DNA of 64,000 bases from an uncultured Lachnospiraceae bacterium (GTDB lineage Bacteria; Bacillota; Clostridia; Lachnospirales; Lachnospiraceae): the NCBI GenBank assembly GCA_910586015.1, contig CAJUGJ010000006.1, positions 1 through 64,000 of the forward strand, in the 5' to 3' direction. Numbering within the stretch: the first letter of the stretch is position 1; every line of letters starts with the position of its first letter. Made by a program: the position numbers and the translations under genes. The notes below the pieces were generated by a model. That model saw only the letters and a program-made list of their open reading frames with translations. It did no database searches and had not been told where the DNA came from. Shown here in pieces: positions 32,909 through 40,102 of the stretch.

Positions 32909-33940
32909 TTATTTTTGTTCTTCATTTAACAAAACTTTAGAAAGAAATACTAATGCCAATCCCTGTCCCCAGCCTTGTATCCATGTTTTTGGAACTTTTT
33001 TATATCCCTCTTTGTCTTTCATAACTGCTGTTCCTCCAGAAACATTTAAAACTCTTCCATCTTCCGATATATTAGAACAAACTCCATCTAATGCTTTTTG
33101 TACATATGGAGTATGAAGTGGATTTTCATTTACTAGCATAGCAGCAGCAATTCCACAAGAAGCCGATACTTCTTCATAGGAATCTGGATCGTCTAATACT
33201 GTCCTCCAAAGTCCTTTTTCTGTCTGAAGATATTTTAATGTTGCCAGTTGATCCCTTAGAGAACATTCAATATTCATACATTGTGGATAGAGATACCAAT
33301 TATTTAAAAGTGGTTTTACTTGTGACATAGTATAAGCTGCCCACGCATTTGCTCTTGCCCAATAAATTCCCGACATATGATTTTTTTTCAAATTATCATA
33401 TCCATGATACCAAAGTCCCAAAGCAGGATTTTGTAAAAATTTAATATGCCAGTCATATTGATTAAGGGCATCTATAATTAATTCTTCGTCGGAAAACTCC
33501 ACTCCTGCACGAAGCATAAAATAAGCTGCCATAAACAGAGTATCTGCCCATGCTTGTTCTGGAAAATCGTTTGCTGATGATACGGTGTGTTGTAATACAC
33601 CATCTCCAAAACGTATTGCTTTCTGTTTTAAATACTCTAGTTTTGATTCCACAATATCTAAAAATACGGATTCTTTTGTGATTTTATAGAGTTCTAACAT
33701 AATATGTCCCATTGCACAAGAATTTACAGTCCATTCTGGAAGTGAAAGTTTTATATATTCTTTTGTCCATTTACTTAACTGTTCTATAAACTGTTCTTCT
33801 TTTACTGCATGATATGCTTTTAACACTCCATAGTAGGCTACACCACATGGCCATTCCCAGACTAAATCCATAGAAAGTGTTTTTTGGACAGTTTTTATAA
33901 TCAGAGTTTTTAGTTTTTCTGTTTCATATATTAATTTCAT
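32909..33940 (-). CDS. Unsaturated rhamnogalacturonyl hydrolase, GH105 (YteR/YesR-like)
   Basis: A 343-residue alpha/alpha-barrel glycosidase that removes the unsaturated galacturonate left by PL11-type lyases. WEWPCGVAYYGVLKAY (28-43), FPEQAWADTLFMAAY (126-140, with the probable catalytic Asp at 133), SGIYWARANAWAAY and the C-terminal KTWIQGWGQGLAL match the family. It is cytosolic. Start at 33940 is set by GAGGAA four bases before the ATG. Together with the downstream PL11 gene it makes a complete lyase/hydrolase pair for RG-I oligomers. Confidence 0.9.
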   Translation of the reverse strand: MKLIYETEKLKTLIIKTVQKTLSMDLVWEWPCGVAYYGVLKAYHAVKEEQFIEQLSKWTKEYIKLSLPEWTVNSCAMGHIMLELYKITKESVFLDIVESKLEYLKQKAIRFGDGVLQHTVSSANDFPEQAWADTLFMAAYFMLRAGVEFSDEELIIDALNQYDWHIKFLQNPALGLWYHGYDNLKKNHMSGIYWARANAWAAYTMSQVKPLLNNWYLYPQCMNIECSLRDQLATLKYLQTEKGLWRTVLDDPDSYEEVSASCGIAAAMLVNENPLHTPYVQKALDGVCSNISEDGRVLNVSGGTAVMKDKEGYKKVPKTWIQGWGQGLALVFLSKVLLNEEQK

Positions 33941-33971
33941 AATATTCCTCATTTCTAAATCGGATATGTAT

Positions 33972-34949
33972 TTATCTTTGGCAATCACATCTTTTCAGCC
34001 ATCTCTTTGGTAGCTCTGTTAAAGGTTGTGGTATAACTACTTTTTCTCCAATTTTTTTAAATTCTTGTGCTAAATTTGTATCAATCTTTCCTTTTGGATT
34101 TGGAGAAATATTAAGCATAAAATTAATATTCTTTGGAAAATAGTCCTGCATTTTTTGTAATGCCCATTTTGCCTCTACAGGTGCTCTAAAGGGATCCTCT
34201 TTTCTCCAAAACCATGTTTTAGTAAGTTTATTGCAGCTAACACCAGGACCAGTAAAAGAATCTTCTGCCTCTTGTCCTGCTGCATTTTCATAAAAAACTA
34301 TATCTGTACCCTCAAGTCCTTTTGAACATCCAATATTCATAAAAAGACAATCTGGTTGTAGTGATTTTACTAGACTGTCTAATTCTTCAAAGGGTAGCAT
34401 TTCATAGGATGGTCCTCCCCATGGTGCATTCCAACCATCTACAATTAGAAAAGGAATTTCTCCATAGTTTGTTAAAAGTTCTGTAATCTGTCCCTTAATC
34501 AATTTCTTTTGTTCATCTGTACAAGATCTTTTCCCAATCCCAGCAGTCAGATCTAAAATGGAGAAATACAAACCTGCCTCAATTCCTTCCCTACGAAATG
34601 CCTTTAAAAATTCTGCTACTACATCTTTCTTATAAAATGCGTTTTTCACACAATGTTTAGAATATAGAGAAGGCCATAATGCAAATCCTTCATGATGCTT
34701 TGTAGTTATTGCTGCAAATCGACATCCAGCACTTTTTGCAACTGCTGCCCACTCACAACAATCTAGTTCTGAAGGATTCCAATCATTTTCATCAAATGGA
34801 TAGCGTCTGTTTTCCCCATTATTTTCATGATCGTATTCCCAGTCGAAGATCTCACTATTTTGAAATTGAATCGTTGCACTGTTAAAATGAATAAAAGTTC
34901 CCAGTCTCAGGTTAATAAACTTCATTTGATTAGTTTCTAATCTATTCAT
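33972..34949 (-). CDS. Alpha-L-fucosidase family GH29-like, compact and cytosolic
   Basis: A 325-residue protein with the GH29 catalytic-domain core: RLGTFIHFNSAT (15-26), ITTKHHEGFALWPS (81-94) and the strand LIVDGWNAPW (168-177), where Asp171 sits at the nucleophile position of fucosidases. The C-terminal beta-sandwich is missing or very short compared with the usual 400+ residues, and there is no signal peptide. It leads the GH105-PL11 operon, so it may remove fucose (or a related 6-deoxysugar) from RG-I side chains. GGAGA precedes the ATG. Confidence 0.82.
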   Translation of the reverse strand: MNRLETNQMKFINLRLGTFIHFNSATIQFQNSEIFDWEYDHENNGENRRYPFDENDWNPSELDCCEWAAVAKSAGCRFAAITTKHHEGFALWPSLYSKHCVKNAFYKKDVVAEFLKAFRREGIEAGLYFSILDLTAGIGKRSCTDEQKKLIKGQITELLTNYGEIPFLIVDGWNAPWGGPSYEMLPFEELDSLVKSLQPDCLFMNIGCSKGLEGTDIVFYENAAGQEAEDSFTGPGVSCNKLTKTWFWRKEDPFRAPVEAKWALQKMQDYFPKNINFMLNISPNPKGKIDTNLAQEFKKIGEKVVIPQPLTELPKRWLKRCDCQR

Positions 34950-34987
34950 ATTTTATCTCCTATCATTTTTGAAGTTATAAGACTTTT

Positions 34988-35016
34988 ATTATACCATTTT
35001 ACTAATTTACTGTCTA
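34988..35016 (-). promoter_or_regulatory. Promoter of the GH29-GH105-PL11 operon
   Basis: On the minus strand TAGACA (35016-35011), 17 bases, TATAAT (34993-34988), with the GH29 start about 40 bases downstream. Confidence 0.75.
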
Positions 35017-35050
35017 TAGATTTATTTTATTGTAACTTAACTAAACAAAA

Positions 35051-35090
35051 AATGCTATGTAAAAAAGTTATCAATTACATAGCATTTTTG
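35051..35090. terminator. Bidirectional terminator downstream of the deacetylase gene
   Basis: AATGCTATGTAA (35051-35062) pairs exactly with TTACATAGCATT (35075-35086), flanked by A-runs and T-runs on both sides. Confidence 0.88.
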
Positions 35091-35092
35091 TT

Positions 35093-35935
35093 TTATTCTA
35101 TATTTTCAACTAATTCTGAAAGAATTCCAAAGGTATATCCCATTCCTTCCCATTTTGTCAATAATTCATCTAAAATCTCTCCATTTGTTTTAGAAGTATT
35201 ATGTAGTAGGACTACTGCACCTGAATGAATTCGTTTTGTCAATTTATTAAAAGCCTCTTCATGGGATGGTTGACTATCCTGATTCCAGTCAACATAGGCA
35301 AGACTCCAAAAAAAAGTATGATATCCAAGTTCCTTTGCCATTTTTAAATTTTCAATATTATATTTTCCCTGTGGAGGTCGATAGTACATAGAAATTTTTT
35401 GTCCTGTAATTTTTTCAAATAATATTGCTACATCATCCATCTCTTTTTTAAACTTTTCCATACTGGAAATTGTGGACATATCTGGATGATGATAGGTGTG
35501 ATTGCCTACTGTGTGTCCATCAGAAATCATACGTTTTATTAAATCAGGAGCAGATTCTAAATAGTGTCCTACAACAAAAAATGTAGCTTTTACTCCATGT
35601 TTTTTTAATGCGTCTAAAATTGCTTCTGTATTGCCGTTTTCATAACCGCAATCAAATGTTAGATAAATTTTTTTCTCGCTATTATTACCTAAAAAATAAG
35701 CATTATATTTCTTTAATTCCTCTGCTGATGTATTTCCTGTAGGCTGTTCTCCTTCTTTTCCAAATCCAAGTCCCCAGTTTTCTACTTGCATCTCAGAAAT
35801 AGAAGCTGCTTTTACCTGATATACTACATAGCCAATCGAACGTCCTAAAAAAAACATACCGACAAATAAAAAAACAATAAACAGCCCGTATCTAAAAATC
35901 TTTCCCTCCCTCTTAATCTCTTTTTTCATTTTCAT
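35093..35935 (-). CDS. Polysaccharide deacetylase, PdaA-like (delta-lactam / spore cortex type)
   Basis: A 280-residue membrane-anchored or exported NodB-domain enzyme. There is a hydrophobic segment at about 15-38. Motifs: TFDCGYENGNT (MT1, with the D-C pair typical of PdaA), HTYHHP (metal His pair), YRPPQGKYN and VLLHNTS. PdaA removes the N-acetyl group on the way to muramic-delta-lactam in spore cortex; the 'FDCGYENGNT' form supports that subgroup. AAGGA precedes the ATG at 35935; an ATG two codons earlier overlaps the ribosome site. It is a single gene between terminators. Confidence 0.85.
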   Translation of the reverse strand: MKMKKEIKREGKIFRYGLFIVFLFVGMFFLGRSIGYVVYQVKAASISEMQVENWGLGFGKEGEQPTGNTSAEELKKYNAYFLGNNSEKKIYLTFDCGYENGNTEAILDALKKHGVKATFFVVGHYLESAPDLIKRMISDGHTVGNHTYHHPDMSTISSMEKFKKEMDDVAILFEKITGQKISMYYRPPQGKYNIENLKMAKELGYHTFFWSLAYVDWNQDSQPSHEEAFNKLTKRIHSGAVVLLHNTSKTNGEILDELLTKWEGMGYTFGILSELVENIE

Positions 35936-36036
35936 CGTCATCCTTATTTCTTTCTTAATCTACTATATGAAATCAAATAGGAAATCATTCGAAAGAATTC
36001 TCTGTTAAAATGGTATCTTTGTTCGGTTAGGATTCA

Positions 36037-36042
36037 TATAAT
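36037..36042 (+). promoter_or_regulatory. Possible -10 box for the small unknown gene
   Basis: TATAAT lies 28 bases before the ATG at 36071. No convincing -35 was found at the standard spacing, so this is tentative. Confidence 0.35.
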
Positions 36043-36070
36043 ATACAAAAACAGAAAGTGAAGATTATAT

Positions 36071-36286
36071 ATGCCTACTCCTCCTATTATCACCTCTCTT
36101 GATATTTTAAATCTCTCTCATTCATTAAAAGACATTTGTGAGGTAAATTGTAAAACATCTGAATGTTTAAATGATACATTAAAATTTTTACTTCAATATA
36201 ATTTGATTAAATTAAATCTTATTTTTGAACAACAATTAAATTGCAAACTTTCTGAAGCCGAACAAACAAAGGAGCTGTCACAATAG
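36071..36286 (+). CDS. Small hypothetical protein, 71 residues
   Basis: Not recognised. A short soluble protein with a hydrophobic/leucine-rich middle (LKFLLQYNLIKLNLIF) and three clustered cysteines in CEVNCKTSEC (23-32). The ribosome site is weak (GTGAAG), but a TATAAT box lies 28 bases upstream. Its stop codon lies in the loop side of the terminator hairpin of the opposite-strand tRNA-Ser/holA unit, so its last eight codons are encoded by terminator DNA. It could be a real small gene or a fortuitous open frame. Confidence 0.45.
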   Translation: MPTPPIITSLDILNLSHSLKDICEVNCKTSECLNDTLKFLLQYNLIKLNLIFEQQLNCKLSEAEQTKELSQ

Positions 36287-36306
36287 GACTTATTGCGACA
36301 GCTCCT
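36265..36306 (-). terminator. Terminator after tRNA-Ser, sharing arms with the lepA terminator
   Basis: AGGAGCTGTC (36270-36279) and GACAGCTCCT (36297-36306) pair exactly, with an inner CAATA/TATTG stem and a five-base loop. On the minus strand CTTTGTTTGTT follows. The outer ten bases are identical to those of the hairpin at 23206-23305. Confidence 0.75.
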
Positions 36307-36311
36307 AATTA

Positions 36312-36398
36312 CGGAGTGGGTGGGATTCGAACCCACGTGTCGGGAACCGACAACTTGATTTCGAGTCAAGCTCGTTATGGCCTCTTCGATACCACTCC
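36312..36398 (-). tRNA. tRNA-Ser(CGA)
   Basis: On the minus strand: acceptor stem GGAGTGG/CCACTCC, anticodon arm CTTGA-CTCGAAA-TCAAG with anticodon CGA, a long variable arm GTCGG/CCGAC typical of class II tRNAs, T arm GTGGG-TTCGAAT-CCCAC and discriminator G73. CCA is not encoded. It reads UCG codons. It lies 18 bases downstream of the holA stop and is followed by a terminator. Confidence 0.97.
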
Positions 36399-36416
36399 AA
36401 AAATCACTTTTTTATC

Positions 36417-37397
36417 TTAACATAAATTACTACATTTTGCAACCATAAATTCTATACCGATTTGATCGTTTAATCGTCCATTTTTTATATGTTCTTCAAT
36501 CTCAATTCCAATTTTTAAGGCATTTTTCAACTGCTGTTTTGTAAAATTTCTTGCCTGAGTAATGTATTTTGCAACTGCAAATGGCGGAACTTTTACTTTA
36601 TTTGCAATTGTCTTATTATCTATTCCTACTGCTGCCATTTCTTTAATCTGAAGCAAAAGATGAAAATGGCGTAAAAGTAAATAGAGAATAGAAAGAGGCT
36701 TTTCTCTGAGTATAATCAGATCATGAAATAATGTCATTGCCCGTTTTGAATTTTTTTGGGCTATTGCATCTATCATAAGAAAAATTCTACCTGTAAGCTG
36801 TTGAGTACATATCGCTTTTATATCTTGTATTGTCACTTCTTCTCGCTCTGTTGTATAGCAGATTAATTTTTCTATTTCATTACAAATTCGCTCCATGTCA
36901 AAACCTACAGTTTCTAAAAAATAAGATAGCGTTTCTTCTCTAAGTTTTTTTCCCTCTTTTCGAAATAATGAAATGACAAAAAGACGTAAATTTTTCTCAT
37001 CTAAACCATTCATTTCACTGATATATCCAGTTTCTTTTACTGCTTTATATAAACGATTTCTTTTATCGATCTCCGATTCTACAAAAATAATATGTGTGGT
37101 CTCTGGCAACTGTAAAATAACAGATACAAATTCATTTTGAGTCTTAAACCATCCTGAATCTTCTATGAGAATCAATCTACACTCTGCAAAAAACGGCATT
37201 GTCTGTGCCATATGACGTACCTCTTGTAAAGAGATATTTGTTCCTTCAAACACAGATAAATTCATAGTATCTATATCTTTTAAGATGCCCTTTTTTAATT
37301 TATCTCGATACAGATGCTTTAAATAAATTTCTGTTCCGTAGATTAGATAAACAGGGGAATATATTCCTTTTTTAATATGTTCTTTAATCGTATTCAT
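36417..37397 (-). CDS. holA: DNA polymerase III delta subunit
   Basis: A 326-residue clamp-loader subunit that opens the beta clamp. SPVYLIYGTEIYLKHLYRDKL opens it (positions 14-34), with the delta-specific FAECRLILIEDSGWF and the C-terminal helical collar (LSILYLLLRHFHLLLQIKEM). It matches Bacillus yqeN in sequence pattern and in location next to comEC and rpsT, although here accessory genes intervene on both sides. It is followed by tRNA-Ser, probably on the same transcript. Confidence 0.93.
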   Translation of the reverse strand: MNTIKEHIKKGIYSPVYLIYGTEIYLKHLYRDKLKKGILKDIDTMNLSVFEGTNISLQEVRHMAQTMPFFAECRLILIEDSGWFKTQNEFVSVILQLPETTHIIFVESEIDKRNRLYKAVKETGYISEMNGLDEKNLRLFVISLFRKEGKKLREETLSYFLETVGFDMERICNEIEKLICYTTEREEVTIQDIKAICTQQLTGRIFLMIDAIAQKNSKRAMTLFHDLIILREKPLSILYLLLRHFHLLLQIKEMAAVGIDNKTIANKVKVPPFAVAKYITQARNFTKQQLKNALKIGIEIEEHIKNGRLNDQIGIEFMVAKCSNLC

Positions 37398-37426
37398 ACT
37401 TTTTCCCTATTCTAATACTTTTTATG

Positions 37427-38293
37427 TTAAAAAAGTGCTGTTCCAATTCCTTCTCCCATATGAACTTTCGTTTCATATCCATCTTTTGTATTAAAAAACA
37501 AATCCTGATCTAGGGCAATCTGATCTCTTTGAAACAATAAAACCACGGTTGAACCACCATATTCAAAACGTCCCTTTTCCTGTCCCTTTTGTACAATAGC
37601 TTCTCGATGATAATTACGAATTTTCCCTACAAGAAGTGCTCCTACTTCCATCTGTATTACTTTACCAAAATTTTTTGTCTTTAAAATGCAGTATTCTCTT
37701 GTGTTTTCTTTATAAATATCCTCTTTCCCAAGAACGGCTGGATGAACGGTATAAAACTTTCCATGAATTCGATAATTTTTTCCTTTGATAGCATTATCTA
37801 TATAACAATATCTATGGTAATCTTCTACTGTCAACCTAAAAATTACACAATATCCTCCTACGTATTCCTTAGCAAGTTTTTTATTTCGCAATAAAGAAGC
37901 AACCGAATAGCTTGTTCCCTTAATTGAAAAAACAGAATGTAAATTAATTGGATAAACACTACATCTTCCATCACATGGAGCAATTAATCTTGTTGGCTCG
38001 TCTGTTATCATACGTTTTCCATTTTTTAACCGTCTAGTAAAAAATTGATTATAAGAACAATATTTCTTTCGTTCAAAGTCCTGCATTGGTATATGATGTT
38101 TTTTTACAAATCCATCAATTAAAAATGTCGATACCCAACAATTCATTACCTCCCCTGCTGCTTTTGAAACAATGGGAGTTGCTAATACACGTAAAAACAG
38201 TCTTCCTGCTAAATTAGAATATAAAACAGAAAGTAACTGATCTTGAGAATTATTTTCCTTTATGATTCTTCCCTCTCGGTCTTTATAATCCAT
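37427..38293 (-). CDS. psd: Phosphatidylserine decarboxylase
   Basis: A 288-residue pyruvoyl-dependent enzyme that makes phosphatidylethanolamine. Conserved parts: YNQFFTRRLKNGKR, LIAPCDGR (with the protease Asp), TVEDYHRYCYID (His) and the self-cleavage site EYGGSTVVLLF. The usual LGST is GGST here; Gly-Ser cleavage would still give the pyruvoyl group. It directly follows pssA, the preceding enzyme. AAAAGGA precedes the ATG at 38293. It is expected to be membrane-associated. Confidence 0.92.
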   Translation of the reverse strand: MDYKDREGRIIKENNSQDQLLSVLYSNLAGRLFLRVLATPIVSKAAGEVMNCWVSTFLIDGFVKKHHIPMQDFERKKYCSYNQFFTRRLKNGKRMITDEPTRLIAPCDGRCSVYPINLHSVFSIKGTSYSVASLLRNKKLAKEYVGGYCVIFRLTVEDYHRYCYIDNAIKGKNYRIHGKFYTVHPAVLGKEDIYKENTREYCILKTKNFGKVIQMEVGALLVGKIRNYHREAIVQKGQEKGRFEYGGSTVVLLFQRDQIALDQDLFFNTKDGYETKVHMGEGIGTALF

Positions 38294-38316
38294 TATTTCC
38301 TTTTCCCCTTTCAAAA

Positions 38317-38931
38317 TTATACAAACAGCACTCCTAATACAATCATAACTCCTGCAGCCGCCATTATTATTGAACCAATTTTTCCCGGCTTTCTCATTTT
38401 AAAATCGATAACAAACAACATAGCTGTAAGCAACATAACAACTGCAAAAAAATTCGGATATGCTTTTCCAAGTAAACCTCTGAAAATATAAACGGTTGGT
38501 AAAATCATAGAAACAGATGTTACAGGAAGCCCCTGATAATATTTTCTTTTTTCCGCTGTTTCTTTCTGTCGTTCCTGTTCTGTTACATTAAAATATGCCA
38601 GACGAATGACAGCTCCAAGTACCAATAATACAGAAGCTATTCCTCCTAATTGTTTATTTCCAGAAATTGAATATCCAAGAGTTGCTGGAAACATTCCAAA
38701 GCAGATTAAATCACAAAGAGAATCAATCTGAATTCCAAAAACTTTTTCTTGATCCGTTCGATTTTTCATACTTCTTGCAATATTTCCGTCAAACATATCA
38801 CAAATTCCGGAAATACAAAGGCATAAAAAAGCAAGTCTGTAATTTTGTGAAAACACTTGAGTCATTCCTACAACTGCGGAAGTAAGCCCTATATATGTTA
38901 ATATTACGGAGTAATTATAAAATCCTATCAT
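38317..38931 (-). CDS. pssA: CDP-diacylglycerol-serine O-phosphatidyltransferase
   Basis: A 204-residue membrane protein with about six helices. The CDP-alcohol phosphatidyltransferase motif D-G-x2-A-R-x8-G-x3-D-x3-D is present (FDGNIARSMKN, then GIQIDSLCD). It makes phosphatidylserine from CDP-diacylglycerol and serine; pairing with psd supports this specificity. Its start overlaps the stop of the YbhN-like gene by four bases and its stop is 23 bases before psd, giving an operon. Confidence 0.93.
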   Translation of the reverse strand: MIGFYNYSVILTYIGLTSAVVGMTQVFSQNYRLAFLCLCISGICDMFDGNIARSMKNRTDQEKVFGIQIDSLCDLICFGMFPATLGYSISGNKQLGGIASVLLVLGAVIRLAYFNVTEQERQKETAEKRKYYQGLPVTSVSMILPTVYIFRGLLGKAYPNFFAVVMLLTAMLFVIDFKMRKPGKIGSIIMAAAGVMIVLGVLFV

Positions 38932-39977
38932 TTATCCATCCCACTCTCTTTTATTTGCTTTTGACCACTAGTTAAATGTGCAATCAGAGTAATTATAGCA
39001 CTTATCACAATTAACACATAATATGTAATTCCTCTGCTCAATAACATTCCCGGAATAATCAACTGTTCTCCGAAAATTTTATCAAACAAAACCAGAAAGC
39101 AACTTTCTGAAAATCCGATACCTCCTGGTACTGGAATTACATCAATGGCAAGTGCTATCATTGTCTGAAGTGCAACAATCTGATATACACTTGTACCATG
39201 AAGTCCAAATGATTTATATACTAAAAAAGTGATAAAAAATAAACTCACTCGTTGTATAACTGTGACTAAAATAACATAAAAAAAGACACTTGAATTCTTT
39301 TTTATATAATCGGCACAACTTTCATAAGTTTCAAGCAATTTAAGCAGCTTCTTTAAAATCCTATCTGTATTTTTAAGCAAACGATGTTTTCTACACCACA
39401 AAATAAAAGAACCTATTATTCGCTTTGAAAATGAGTGTTTAAAAATTATCATTAGCAAAAAACCAATAAATAATAAATTGGCAATCACACCAATTGCTAA
39501 TAAAATTCTTACTCCTCCCAGATTATCTTTTAGTGTTTTAAATTCCATAATTCCTGCTACAGCTCCTAATAAAAGAAGCACCGCTTTATAAACAGCTGTA
39601 ATAATAATTAATACTAAAGTTGCTGGAGCTACTCCGATTCCATCTCGGTTCATATAATAGATCTGCATTGGCTGTCCACCACTTGCTGAAGGTGTAACTG
39701 CACTGTAAAAAAATCCAATAAAAGAATACTTAATACAATGAAACAATTTTACCCCTTGATCCAACCTTTTCATCAAATAATGTATAATAAAAGACTCACA
39801 ACACACAAAGAAAATAACCAATCCAATTCCTATCACTAAAGGTAGCTTCTTTGCACGTTCCATTGCTGACATTACTGCACCCAATTCTTGATCTTTTAGT
39901 AAAAGGTAAAACGTTCCACCAATAATGAGCAACAACAACAATAGATTGAGAATTCTCTTTTTGTTCTTTTTTGTCAA
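38928..39977 (-). CDS. YbhN/UPF0104-family membrane protein (lysyl-PG synthase TM-like)
   Basis: A 349-residue membrane protein with about eight helices. The segments SFIGFFYSAVTPSASGGQPMQ and DVIPVPGGIGFSESCFLVLF (each cited near residues 95-115 and 280-300) are hallmarks of the UPF0104 family, related to the flippase domain of MprF. Its likely role is in lipid translocation, consistent with the coupled pssA-psd genes; this is inference. The TTG start at 39977 follows GGTGGAGG. A strong promoter lies directly upstream. Confidence 0.85.
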   Translation of the reverse strand: MTKKNKKRILNLLLLLLIIGGTFYLLLKDQELGAVMSAMERAKKLPLVIGIGLVIFFVCCESFIIHYLMKRLDQGVKLFHCIKYSFIGFFYSAVTPSASGGQPMQIYYMNRDGIGVAPATLVLIIITAVYKAVLLLLGAVAGIMEFKTLKDNLGGVRILLAIGVIANLLFIGFLLMIIFKHSFSKRIIGSFILWCRKHRLLKNTDRILKKLLKLLETYESCADYIKKNSSVFFYVILVTVIQRVSLFFITFLVYKSFGLHGTSVYQIVALQTMIALAIDVIPVPGGIGFSESCFLVLFDKIFGEQLIIPGMLLSRGITYYVLIVISAIITLIAHLTSGQKQIKESGMDK

Positions 39978-40019
39978 ACCCAATTCCTCCACCTTTATAA
40001 GAAACAAAAACATAAGATG

Positions 40020-40048
40020 AGTATACTATTTTCGACTTGTCTTGTCAA
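40020..40048 (-). promoter_or_regulatory. Promoter of the YbhN-pssA-psd-holA unit
   Basis: On the minus strand TTGACA (40048-40043), 17 bases, TATACT (40025-40020), about 42 bases before the TTG start. Confidence 0.8.
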
Positions 40049-40055
40049 TCTCAGT

Positions 40056-40102
40056 TTACCGGCATTTTCTTAGAATTCGATTAGAAAATGTCGGTAATTT
40101 TT
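40056..40102. terminator. Long hairpin between comEC and the YbhN-like gene
   Basis: TTACCGGCATTTTCT (40056-40070) pairs with AGAAAATGTCGGTAA (40083-40097) with one wobble pair. The T-run is on the plus-strand side; on the minus strand, after comEC, the stem is preceded by A's but not followed by U's. It probably ends comEC transcription less efficiently. Confidence 0.6.

Noticed and set aside
36312..36398. tRNA-Ser as attachment site of an integrated element
   Set aside because: The neighbouring block is accessory, but no integrase gene and no duplicate of the tRNA 3' end were found.
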